From the NCBI GenBank assembly GCA_942492115.1, contig CALODL010000016.1, positions 1 through 21,619 on the forward strand: a stretch of 21,619 nucleotides of DNA, in the 5' to 3' direction. Positions 1-8,181 of the stretch are shown here, in pieces. The translations under genes and the position numbers were made by a program. This DNA comes from CALODL01 sp942492115. Its GTDB lineage: Bacteria; Planctomycetota; Phycisphaerae; UBA1845; CAIVHJ01. The notes under the pieces were generated by a model, which made no database searches, had not been told where the DNA came from, and saw only the letters and a program-made list of their open reading frames with translations. How positions within the stretch are numbered: position 1 is the stretch's first letter; the number at the start of each line of letters is the position of its first letter.

Positions 1-1010
1 GCAGGTTGATGGACGTTGCACGGTCCAGGAGCCGGGTCCAGAAGGTGATCACGCGGTCGCGGTAGTCGTCGTACTGCGCCCGCCCGCAGTCGCGTCAGAC
101 GCTGTGTGTGATGCCGGGCCAATGGAACGTAGGGCACCTTGAAGTCGAAGGCGCGTGAAGTGCCCGGCTTGAGCTGAAGCGCCCAGTGCAGTTGCGGCCC
201 ACCATCAGCGGGTGTGCGACGCTGCGCGAAGCGTCCGGGGCGGAAAAAGTGTAAATCAAGTGGTTGCTGCGCTCATGCGCCCGTCATGCTGAAAACTGAC
301 CGGGCCAGTCGCCAGACGCTCGCGATCCATGAACTGAGCCCGGTACCACGGCTGGCAGGTCAACGGGTGGCGACCTTGACCATGTAGTGGATGAAACCCG
401 ACTCCCAGTCCACCGAAGCGGGAGGATGAGCCGGCGTTGGTTACGGTGGTCCGAATGAAATTCATCAGAAGGTCGAAGGGGCTGAGTTGTAACTGCGACG
501 GTGTAGCCCTCGACGTTCCCCCGCAGTACGGATAAAATGTTCATAAAGAACCCTGCGGAATCGGCAAATGGCCACGGAGCAGCGTCTTGATCCGCTGGTT
601 CATTGGCGTCAACGTCTTGCCGATGAATACGTCGAACTCACCAAGATCCCGTGTTGGGCTGCATGGCGTCGTGCACGTATTCGTGCCACTCTGGCGAATC
701 CTTGGGCTTCAACACATCGCTCGGTATCAGGAAGTAGCTGAACGGTTCAATCAATTCACGACGCATCGAACCGGGCGCGTCGGGCACCTGCCCCTTGAAG
801 TCAACGGGTGCAGGGTGACGGCGGTAATGTCGTAGTCGTCGCCATGGTCTGAAGCGCAGGGCATGGAGTGCTCCAGGGCGGTCATGTGAGAAAGGCAGCT
901 TCACGAAGCAGTTTCTTCGCCCCATGCGGATCAGAGTCTTTGTGAGTGAAGCGTCTTGGGAATGAACGGTTCAGGTGTTCACGGGTGGTGGCCTGGGCAG
1001 CGGTCTGAGG
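1..1010 (-). pseudogene. Frame-broken secreted protein, possibly a hairpin-type glycosidase, truncated at window edge
   Basis: No single frame is open, but convincing protein text follows on the minus strand when the frame is changed repeatedly. In reading order the fragments include REHLNRSFPRRFTHKDSDPHG (about 980-915), DHGDDYDITAVTLHP (near 850-800), VPDAPGSMRRELIEPFSYF (near 790-730), GEFDVFIGKTLTPMNQRI (near 640-580), NVEGYTVAVTTQPLR (near 525-480), ESGFIHYMVKVATR (near 400-365), LKPGTSRAFDFKVPYVPL (near 170-115) and AQYDDYRDRVITFWTRLLDR (near 85-20). The last part (…FDFKVPYVPL … YDDYRDRVITFWTRLLDRAT) resembles the linker before the catalytic barrel of six-hairpin glycosidases; that is a weak family impression, not a firm call. 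It lies downstream of the GH2 gene on the same strand, so a carbohydrate-degradation pair is plausible. About ten frame changes and in-frame stops in 1 kb mean either a decaying gene or poor sequence at a contig end. Confidence 0.5.
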
Positions 1011-1097
1011 TACGGGTGGTTGCTTTGAGGGGCGTGTTGATTGTCTCTTGTGTCAAGGCTGGTAGGTGGGTGGGGACACTCAGCCCCACCCAAACGG

Positions 1098-3335
1098 CTA
1101 GTCGCGATCGGGCGGCGGGGGGATCGATGTCGCGATCAGTTGATGTTCTCGCCGGTCCTGTTCGAGCCACCGTCGATTTCCAGGTGGTGGGGCAGCAGTG
1201 TCATCAGGGGGAGCCCACTCACGCACGGGGCTAACGGCCGCCAGCACCCCGATTCGCCACGAACATGAATCCACAAGACGTTGTGTTCCGCAGTGCCCGA
1301 TGGCTCGTACCACACCTCCGGCTGCTGGGTTGATCGTCGATCTGGAATTCGAACGACCGCATGGTTGCTCTGGTCCCGACAGGGGCGTTCCGCTGATCAG
1401 CAATTCGACATCAGCACAGTTCGAGAAGACACGAACAGGCGCGCGCGCCGGCCTCGGATTGAATCGCCGCCCCGCAATGTGTACCACAGGCCGTGTACTC
1501 CACTGCGAACGATACCAATACGCCGCATCCTTGGCTGTCGTGTGATCAAACGTGACCAGCCCCTTGTCGTTGACACCTGCAGCGTCGCCTTCGGATCGGC
1601 TGTCGCTGGCGAAATCGAACATGCTCCACACCAGCTTGCACCACACGAACGGACGGGTCCGGAGGGCGCGCCAGTGCTGCTCGTGAAACAACGACTGGTA
1701 TTCCTCCGGATGAACAGGTCCGTCGTGTCGCGGCATGTGGGGTGGCCAGGCGTGCTGTCGGACGCTGGCACCGGCGCCGTATTCACTGATACCGATGGCC
1801 ACGTCCCGTTTGGCATGCAATGCGTCGAGCCACGGGCCAATGTCAGCGGCCTGTCCGCCATACCAGCCGTAGTAGCGGTTGAATGCGGTCAGATCAGTGT
1901 GCCAGTTGGCCGGGTGGTCCACGGGATCGGTCGCGGCACACACCGTCAGGCGCGAGGGGTCTTCTTCCTTGGCATGGTCATGCAACAGTTTGACCAGGGC
2001 GCTGGGATCGGGCCCACGCTCGTCGAGCCACGGGGCGGTGATCTCGTTGTGAATGCCCCAGAAGCAGATGGATGGATGGTTGTAGTTCTGCCGAATGAGT
2101 TCGGTCAGTTGCTGTCGGCAGTTGGTTGCGAGCTCGGGGTCTTTCGTGATGCGGTTGATCAGCGGGATCTCTGCCCACACCACCAGACCCGCACGATCGC
2201 ACCATGCATAAACGCTATCATCATGCTGATAGTGGGCCAGCCGAACCATCGTGCAGCCGAGGTCGGCGATAGTGGCCATGTCGCTGTCGTGGTGGCCGCG
2301 GTTCAAGGCCCACCCGTGGTCCTTGCGATCCTGGTGGCGGTTGACGCCAAAGAGGTCATACGCCCTGCCGTTCAGAACGAAACCGGATTTGGGATCGACG
2401 CGGAACGATCGCAAGCCGAGAGGTTGATCCACGCGGTCGATGACCCGGCCGAGGGTCTCGAGTTCCACGCGGACACGATACAGATATGGGTCGTGTCGCC
2501 CATGCCAGACCCGTGGACGTGGGATGGCCAGTTCCTGAAGCGTATCGAGCTGCTCTTCGTTGCGTGGGACAGCGACTGCCTTTCGAGAGTGGGAGACTGC
2601 ACGCCCGTCAGCGTCATGCACTGTAATGCGGACATTCTGCAGCAGATCGACGTTGGTCGCGTTGGATAGGACCACCCTGGCCTGAACTACCGCCCGCTCC
2701 GGATCTATGTCGACTGGGAGCAGGTACACACCCGACGAAGCGTGGTCAGCTGGCGAGATGCACACCTGCGACGTGTACAGCAGTTCGACGTCACGGTAGA
2801 TCCCGCCGAAGAACGTGTAGTCGGCAGAGTATGGCGGGACGTCATCGAAATGGCTGTTGTCGACCTTCACCGCCAGGACGTTGGGACCGTCCCAGCGCAC
2901 GAAGGACGTCAGCTCCAGGCAGAATGCCGCGTAGCCACCGCGGTGCTGGCCGACGTGTGCACCGTTGCAGTACACATCGGCAACAGTATTGGCTGCCCCA
3001 CAGCGAACGAATACGCGGTTTTGTTTCTGGGATCGGATGAGTTCGAAGGTCCGACGATACCAGCCCACGCCGCGGTAGTAGTCATCACCACCGTCTTGGC
3101 CGTCCTGGGCATTCCAGGTGTGGGGCAGATCGACACGGAGCCAGCCGCCATCATCAAAACTCGGTTTTGGGGCGTCGTCAACGTGGCCAGTGTGGAAGCG
3201 CCAGCCGGCGTTGATTCGAGTCCGATGCCTGGGTGATTCGGTGTCCGCAATCGCCTGCGCCCCACCCGGGGCGCTGGTGAGCATGGCAAGAAGAACCGCT
3301 TTGCACGCGGCACGCGACATCAGAATCTCGAACAT
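1098..3335 (-). CDS. Secreted glycoside hydrolase family 2 (beta-galactosidase/glucuronidase type)
   Basis: Hydrolyses terminal beta-glycosides, probably of algal or plant polysaccharides, outside the cytoplasm. From the start at 3335, residues 1-28 are a signal peptide with a leucine-rich core ending near GGAQA; an alternative ATG at 3320 gives a shorter one. Residues 38-190 form the GH2 sugar-binding sandwich (INAGWRF, LPHTWN, GVGWYRRTF, FFGGIYRDVEL). The Ig-like domain follows to about 305. The TIM barrel contains GVNRHQD (330-336), the acid/base Glu431 in GIHNE and the nucleophile Glu518 in GISEYG, so the active site is complete. Substrate cannot be told from sequence. After residue about 665 (…VELLISGTPLSGPE) the protein text becomes unconvincing, and pieces in other frames read better. 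The last ~90 residues and the stop at 1098 are therefore probably the result of indels. No clear Shine-Dalgarno is visible at either start. Confidence 0.88.
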   Translation of the reverse strand: MFEILMSRAACKAVLLAMLTSAPGGAQAIADTESPRHRTRINAGWRFHTGHVDDAPKPSFDDGGWLRVDLPHTWNAQDGQDGGDDYYRGVGWYRRTFELIRSQKQNRVFVRCGAANTVADVYCNGAHVGQHRGGYAAFCLELTSFVRWDGPNVLAVKVDNSHFDDVPPYSADYTFFGGIYRDVELLYTSQVCISPADHASSGVYLLPVDIDPERAVVQARVVLSNATNVDLLQNVRITVHDADGRAVSHSRKAVAVPRNEEQLDTLQELAIPRPRVWHGRHDPYLYRVRVELETLGRVIDRVDQPLGLRSFRVDPKSGFVLNGRAYDLFGVNRHQDRKDHGWALNRGHHDSDMATIADLGCTMVRLAHYQHDDSVYAWCDRAGLVVWAEIPLINRITKDPELATNCRQQLTELIRQNYNHPSICFWGIHNEITAPWLDERGPDPSALVKLLHDHAKEEDPSRLTVCAATDPVDHPANWHTDLTAFNRYYGWYGGQAADIGPWLDALHAKRDVAIGISEYGAGASVRQHAWPPHMPRHDGPVHPEEYQSLFHEQHWRALRTRPFVWCKLVWSMFDFASDSRSEGDAAGVNDKGLVTFDHTTAKDAAYWYRSQWSTRPVVHIAGRRFNPRPARAPVRVFSNCADVELLISGTPLSGPEQPCGRSNSRSTINPAAGGVVRAIGHCGTQRLVDSCSWRIGVLAAVSPVREWAPPDDTAAPPPGNRRWLEQDRREHQLIATSIPPPPDRD

Positions 3336-3533
3336 AGCCAATATATATCCAGTAGCGCGCGCGTCTGCGAGCAATGGCCTCTAGAAAAAGGTTCTTCACG
3401 CATTTCCGGGGGAAAGCGGTCGGTGGCGGTGGGGGCTGCGAAGAAGAGCGGACTCAGGCGAAGCTGTCCGCAACGGTTCAGGGCTCGGACCGGCAGTCCG
3501 GGAGAACACCCGGCCCGGCAAGTCCCTAAAGAA

Positions 3534-3557
3534 CGGGGCGCCCCACAGGGCGCCCCG
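3534..3557 (-). terminator. Rho-independent terminator of the Cys-rich protein gene
   Basis: A perfect 10-bp stem, CGGGGCGCCC / GGGCGCCCCG, encloses a 4-nt loop. On the minus strand it is followed by TTCTTT. It lies 24 bp past the stop codon of the gene ending at 3581 and upstream of the GH2 gene, so it separates the two transcripts. Confidence 0.75.
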
Positions 3558-3580
3558 CGTTGGATGTCATGGTTCGAACG

Positions 3581-5377
3581 TCATTGGCCGACGGGCGGAT
3601 GGATCTGCAGGTTGCCGTTGAAGTAGTTGTAAACCTCGTAGATCACATCCGTGGTGTTCAGCGGATTGCCCGGCATCACACCGGCATAGATCCTGATGTG
3701 GTAGAAGTCCGGGCAATCGCAATCCGCCAGTTCGCCGGCGTGGCCCATCGGCGGGCAGCCTTCCGCAGCATCCTGGCCGCCCAGCTCATGGCGCTCGAAG
3801 TTGCCGCCAATCCGGCCGCGCGACAGCAGGGCGTTTCCGTGGCGACCCGCAGCGGTCCCGGGTTCACCGAGATCCTCGATATGCACCTCGATCCAGTGCA
3901 GTGTCTCACCGGATACGACGCTCGACAACGCCGCTGAGGCGTTGTGCAGGTTCTTGAACGTGCCGACGCCCTCGAAGTCGATCTGCTTGGCCGGAGCGGG
4001 GCGGGCCGGGTGACAGGCCCCCGGATCGCTGCACACGATCAGATCGATCTCGGTGGCGTCCGGAGCACTGGCGGTTCCAGCGTGGAACACGAACTTCTGC
4101 CCGCCGGGGCCCTTCCGCTCATGGTGCGTCCATTCGCCGTACGGCTGCGGCTGACTCGCGGTCGGGGCACCGGCCTGGCCGCCAAAGGTGTATTCGTGGC
4201 CCTCGAAGTCGCTGTTGCCGCCGCCGGTGACACGGCACTCGAGTCCGCATTCGCCGTTGTCCGGGTTGAAGCACTCACCGTCCTCACAGTGGTCATCCGT
4301 GCACGGGTCCTCATCGTCGCAGTCGATCGGCGTGTTCATGCACATCCCATCAACGCACTCGTCCGTCGTGCAGGCACTCTCGTCGTCACAGTTGATCGCC
4401 TCGTGGGAGCAGACGCCGTCATCGCAGCTGTCCTCGGTACATGGGTCCATGTCGCTGCAGTCGATGTGGTCGTGGACACAACCACCGTCGAGGCAGTAAT
4501 CCGCGGTGCATTCGTCGTTGTCCGCGCAGTCGAGCGGATCGTTCACGCACTCGCCGGTTTCGGAATCGCAACTGTCCACCGTGCACAGGTCATCGTCACT
4601 GCAGTCGATCGGCGTACTGACACACTCGCCGTCTACGCACATGTCCGTCGTGCACGGATCGTCGTCATCGCACACACAGATGACGATATTGTCGATGGCA
4701 CCCGAGCCCTTGAGCCGAACGCTCATACGCCGAACACTTCGGAACTGGAAGATCTCGGGAGCGAACTCGAAGATCGCTACGCCGTTGTCGCCGACGTCGG
4801 TGAGTTCGACCGGACTGGCCAGCAGTTCCATGGTGCCATCGGGGTCGGCGAACAGGCGGACATCAGCCTCTTCGTTTTCGTCGGCCTGGATGTCCAGCAG
4901 GGTGATGGATTCGAACGTGATCGGAATAGGGAAGATGAAAATCAGCCGGCCGTCGGAGTCCTCGTCGTCGGGGTCGTCGACGAGGCCGTCGCCATCGCCA
5001 TCGATGAGATTCTCGGCCACGATGAGCACGTTGTTCAGCGGCGCGGCCAGCGGTCCGTCAGGCACCAGGCAGTTGGGATGCGCGCCGCCCACCTCACCGG
5101 CGCCGTCAGTGGATATGCCCGGTCCACCGCACGTTTCGTTGGGCGAACCCAGGTCGACGTCTCCGCCGGTCGGAGCGTTGGTGTTGAAGATCACGGCATG
5201 GTTGATGCCCGGAAAATCGGGGTTGGCACCGAAGACTTCGACCAGTCCAATGCCGGGTACGTTGATCGTCGATACGATCGTGCCCGGCGTGATCCCCTCG
5301 AAGTTGATGGTTTCCGCTGCATTGACCGCCAGTGTGCTGACACCCACACTGACCACGAAGAACAGTTGGCGAAACAT
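3581..5377 (-). CDS. Secreted protein with six DPCT Cys-rich repeats
   Basis: A 598-residue extracellular protein of unknown function. The start at 5377 is chosen because GGAGAGAG sits about 7 nt upstream and MFRQLFFVVSVGVSTLA forms a signal peptide; the ORF extends 12 codons further without such support. Residues about 22-235 resemble the choice-of-anchor type beta-sandwich seen in planctomycete and myxobacterial surface proteins (INFEGITPGT, GGDVDLGSPN, VLIVAENLIDGDGDG). This part includes an Asp-rich DGDGDGLVDDPDDEDSDG run likely to bind calcium. Residues about 235-380 are six tandem 23-25-residue repeats of the form DxDPCTxDxCxDGxCxxxxIDC, each with four cysteines. After that comes a domain beginning CRVTGGG, similar to the region that follows such repeats in other secreted proteins (post-COAP-like, by resemblance only). 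No anchor, dockerin or CTERM tail is visible, so it may be released or held by partners. It is divergent from the operon at 5693. Confidence 0.9.
   Translation of the reverse strand: MFRQLFFVVSVGVSTLAVNAAETINFEGITPGTIVSTINVPGIGLVEVFGANPDFPGINHAVIFNTNAPTGGDVDLGSPNETCGGPGISTDGAGEVGGAHPNCLVPDGPLAAPLNNVLIVAENLIDGDGDGLVDDPDDEDSDGRLIFIFPIPITFESITLLDIQADENEEADVRLFADPDGTMELLASPVELTDVGDNGVAIFEFAPEIFQFRSVRRMSVRLKGSGAIDNIVICVCDDDDPCTTDMCVDGECVSTPIDCSDDDLCTVDSCDSETGECVNDPLDCADNDECTADYCLDGGCVHDHIDCSDMDPCTEDSCDDGVCSHEAINCDDESACTTDECVDGMCMNTPIDCDDEDPCTDDHCEDGECFNPDNGECGLECRVTGGGNSDFEGHEYTFGGQAGAPTASQPQPYGEWTHHERKGPGGQKFVFHAGTASAPDATEIDLIVCSDPGACHPARPAPAKQIDFEGVGTFKNLHNASAALSSVVSGETLHWIEVHIEDLGEPGTAAGRHGNALLSRGRIGGNFERHELGGQDAAEGCPPMGHAGELADCDCPDFYHIRIYAGVMPGNPLNTTDVIYEVYNYFNGNLQIHPPVGQ
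4240..4675 (-). repeat. Six tandem ~70-bp repeats coding DPCT Cys-rich units
   Basis: The repeats are in frame in the Cys-rich gene. Each unit carries CTxDxC…GxC…C, and the units differ at many bases and several residues (DPCTTDMC, DLCTVDSC, DECTADYC, DPCTEDSC, SACTTDEC, DPCTDDHC). The array is therefore old and under protein-level selection. The pattern resembles Dictyostelium-type CTDC repeats and those of bacterial cell-surface proteins. Confidence 0.8.
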
Positions 5378-5621
5378 AACTCTCTCCTGCAGACACGCCT
5401 CCGCGGGGGCCACGGCCGTTGCAACCAGTTTGCGACGGCGTCCGAGGGATTCTCGCGTGGTTGATGTCCGGACGGCGATGTCCGATTGGTCAACTATAGG
5501 CCCGGGTCGTGAGCGCCGGATGAAATGGCGGTTAATTTAATATTACCTCGCCGGCTGGCCGGTGGGCGGAGCGCAGTGTGCTGCATGGTCTGGAGTTACG
5601 CGCATCAGGGAGGTTTGGCAG

Positions 5622-5650
5622 TTGGGGACGAGCGCGGTTCCTGATACCTT
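5622..5650 (+). promoter_or_regulatory. Possible sigma70-type promoter for the 5693 operon
   Basis: TTGGGG (5622-5627) and TACCTT (5645-5650) are separated by 17 bp, with a TGA just before the second element giving an extended -10 look. The match is modest and rests on spacing and position, about 42 bp before the start codon. The rest of the 5378-5692 intergenic stretch holds an AT-rich patch near 5533-5547 but nothing else I can name. Confidence 0.3.
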
Positions 5651-5692
5651 AGGACGATTAGGCACACACGACACATATGGGGAGGGCAGCAC

Positions 5693-8164
5693 ATGTTCGG
5701 CGCCCGCATTGTTCATCGCGCGATCGGAATCTTTCTACTGAGTTGCAGTCTTGGCCTGGCACAAAGCGGGGGCAACACCTGTGAGGACGTGGATGATCTC
5801 AAGACCATCACGCCCGGTGGGGGCACGACCGCCCTCGCCTTGAGCGGCACGACCAACGATTTCGGGATTCCGAATCTGGCCCAGTGCCCACTGGCCTGCA
5901 ATGACTGGGGAACCGGTAACGATGTGATCTACACATTTCAAGTCAGCGTCGCAGGCATTTGGGAATTCGAATTCTGCGAGCCCAACGGGGTGTTCTTCGA
6001 AGGCAGTATGCAGCTGCGCTCCGGCGGGGCGTGTCCGGGCGATACGTGCCTCGGAGCCGATGATGGTGGCTGCACGGGTTGTTCTGCGAACCCGGTCGGC
6101 CCCGGCGTCAGCTTGACTGCCAACATGACCACCGGAACCCAGTACTACCTGATCGTTGATGCCAAGAATCTGTTTGTCAAAGGGTTGCCCGGCGAAGGCG
6201 GGATTTTCAACATCGCATGGGATGTCGTCGGCGGGTGCGGTGACGGCCAGCTCGATCCAGGGGAACAGTGTGAGCCACCCAATGTCGATGGTTGTGACGC
6301 CAACTGTATGTTCATCGCCGGTGATGACTGCTCGAACGGTATTTCGATCGACCTCCAGAAGAATCTGCCGTTCAGCGAGACCGGCCAGACCACGTGTCTG
6401 CGCGGCAATACCTATGAGGGGGGGACGTGTATCAGTGCGATCCCCTGCGGTCTCGAGACGTGTGATTACACCGATGGTGAGGACATCATCTACGAGCTGA
6501 CGACGAGTGAGGACATCTGCGTCAACATTGCCATGACCGCCGACGACGAAGGCAAGGACGAAATGGACGCGTGGATTGGCATGGCTCTGGATGACAGCTG
6601 CCCACCGGCGCTGAACTGCACGGCAGGTTCTGTCAGTGGTGGTACTCCGACGCCTTTGCCGCTCGAGAATATCGAGTTGAGTGCCGGCACCCACTATCTC
6701 ATGATCGATACCAACGCACCGCCGGTGTGCATCAGCAGCTTCGAGTTGAGTATCACGGCCTGTCCGACCAGTGGCGCCTGCTGTGTGGGTGAAGTGTGCA
6801 CCGACGATATCGAACAGACCTCATGTGATGGTCGGTCGTTCCCGGGCAGCACATGTGAGGACGTCGAGTTCTGTCCACCGGCGAACGACTTGTGCGCTGA
6901 CGCCATTCAGGTCACGGAAGAAGTCGTACCGTTCGATACCACGGGCGCCACTCCGGATGATGTGGCGCCAGAGGCGTGTACGTTTCCTTTGCTGAACGAG
7001 GTGTGGTACCAGTACACGGCAGCGGAGAGCGGGTTGGTTGTGATCGATACGTGCGGCACTGACAATGAAGGGCCGGATACCGTGCTCGAGGTGTACACCG
7101 GGTGCAACTGCGAGCAGCTTGAAGGTAATTCACTGGCATGCAATGACGACACCGAGGGCTGTGGCCTCGGTGGTCAGGGCTCACTGGCGGCGATCAGCGT
7201 TCAAGCAGGAAGTTGTTACACCATTCGAATGAGCGGTTGGTTCGACCTGTATGAAGCCGGAGAACTCAGCATACAGTCTGGCGACTGTACAGTGCTCGCC
7301 GATTGCGCGGACACTGATAGCGATGGCATTCGGGATGACGGTTGTGTGTGGTATGAGTGTGCCAACTTCCTGTGCAACGGCGTCGATGTCGTGTTTGCAG
7401 ACATGGGTGGGCAGTTTGGTGCGTGCGCCCCGGACGGTACGGCCGACGGCAACGATCGCTTTCAGGCTTTGAACTGTTTTGCAAACATCAACCCCGAGGA
7501 CGGCGGGCCCTATGCTTGCGAGGAGTCTCCACCGAGTGCGCTGAACGTGGATGCCGGCGGTCAGTTCGGCAGTTGTAGTCCCGATGGTGTGTGTGACGGC
7601 AACGATGCGTTTGCCGCACTCAATGCGTTTGGCGACGTGACGACCTGCAGTTGCCCGTTGGGTGGACCTGCGCCCGTTGTGGGGGCGGATCCGGTCACCG
7701 TAGCGGTGGCGCGTGTCAGCCTGCAGGCTACGCAACGGGTCGTCAGTCCGGGCGATGTGATCGACGTCGACGTCTATCTCGATAACGCGTTGCCTGACCT
7801 CCGTGGCTACCAGTTACACATGGGTGCGAATGGGGGCCGCAGTGGCACTGTGGATCTGATTGACATTGCGATTCGTCAGGATACGGTCCTGTCCGATGTT
7901 GCAGAGGGTTACTGGACGGCGTTCAATCGCACGACCCGACAAATGCTCGTAGGGATCGACCAGCTTGGACAGCCGGTCAACGGTGGCTATCTGGCGACGT
8001 TCAGCTACCGCGTGAGCGCTGACGCATCGGGGAGATTCGTCATCGATGTTCTGCACGATCATGACGATCCTGCACAACGGACCTACTTCTTCCCGACACC
8101 TCAAGGTGAACGTGTTGCCGTGAAGTCTGCTCCCCTGGGGGTCAGCGTGAAGACGCGTCGATAA
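5693..8164 (+). CDS. Large secreted protein with GQFG EF-hand pair and C-terminal cohesin-like domain
   Basis: An 823-residue surface or extracellular protein. The start is supported by GGAGGG 7 nt upstream and a signal peptide (MFGARIVHRAIGIFLLSCSLGLAQS). In order it has: a beta-sandwich resembling PPC domains (about 27-180; NDVIYTFQV, GTQYYLIVDA); a CGDG-type motif GDGQLDPGEQCEPPNVDGCD (about 183-203); a second sandwich (about 210-355); a GACC Cys-rich module (360-400); and a third sandwich (about 400-530; NEVWYQYTA, YTIRMSG). Two EF-hand-like units, ADMGGQFG…DGTADGNDRFQALN and DAGGQFG…DGVCDGNDAFAALN, lie at about 567-647. The last 155 residues (SPGDVIDVDVYL, LRGYQLHM, GGYLATFSYRV) look like a cohesin-type sandwich. 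The tail is homologous to that of the protein at 15837-17837. The gene is 17 bp upstream of its operon partner at 8182. Function is inferred as scaffold or adhesin; no catalytic site is visible. Confidence 0.92.
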   Translation: MFGARIVHRAIGIFLLSCSLGLAQSGGNTCEDVDDLKTITPGGGTTALALSGTTNDFGIPNLAQCPLACNDWGTGNDVIYTFQVSVAGIWEFEFCEPNGVFFEGSMQLRSGGACPGDTCLGADDGGCTGCSANPVGPGVSLTANMTTGTQYYLIVDAKNLFVKGLPGEGGIFNIAWDVVGGCGDGQLDPGEQCEPPNVDGCDANCMFIAGDDCSNGISIDLQKNLPFSETGQTTCLRGNTYEGGTCISAIPCGLETCDYTDGEDIIYELTTSEDICVNIAMTADDEGKDEMDAWIGMALDDSCPPALNCTAGSVSGGTPTPLPLENIELSAGTHYLMIDTNAPPVCISSFELSITACPTSGACCVGEVCTDDIEQTSCDGRSFPGSTCEDVEFCPPANDLCADAIQVTEEVVPFDTTGATPDDVAPEACTFPLLNEVWYQYTAAESGLVVIDTCGTDNEGPDTVLEVYTGCNCEQLEGNSLACNDDTEGCGLGGQGSLAAISVQAGSCYTIRMSGWFDLYEAGELSIQSGDCTVLADCADTDSDGIRDDGCVWYECANFLCNGVDVVFADMGGQFGACAPDGTADGNDRFQALNCFANINPEDGGPYACEESPPSALNVDAGGQFGSCSPDGVCDGNDAFAALNAFGDVTTCSCPLGGPAPVVGADPVTVAVARVSLQATQRVVSPGDVIDVDVYLDNALPDLRGYQLHMGANGGRSGTVDLIDIAIRQDTVLSDVAEGYWTAFNRTTRQMLVGIDQLGQPVNGGYLATFSYRVSADASGRFVIDVLHDHDDPAQRTYFFPTPQGERVAVKSAPLGVSVKTRR

Positions 8165-8181
8165 GTATTGCAGGAGCAATC

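Noticed and set aside
1281..2669. 462-codon plus-strand ORF opposite the GH2 gene
   Set aside because: No family character; the opposite strand carries full GH2 catalytic motifs.
4240..4675. Periodic repeats as a CRISPR array
   Set aside because: The units are contiguous, in frame and protein-coding, with variation at synonymous and non-synonymous sites and no constant repeat/variable spacer pattern.
3944..5464. 506-codon plus-strand ORF opposite the Cys-rich protein
   Set aside because: Val/Ala/Arg-rich shadow of the minus-strand repeats (repeated VVI/VDR patterns), no start signal, no domain; the minus strand has a signal peptide and a strong Shine-Dalgarno.
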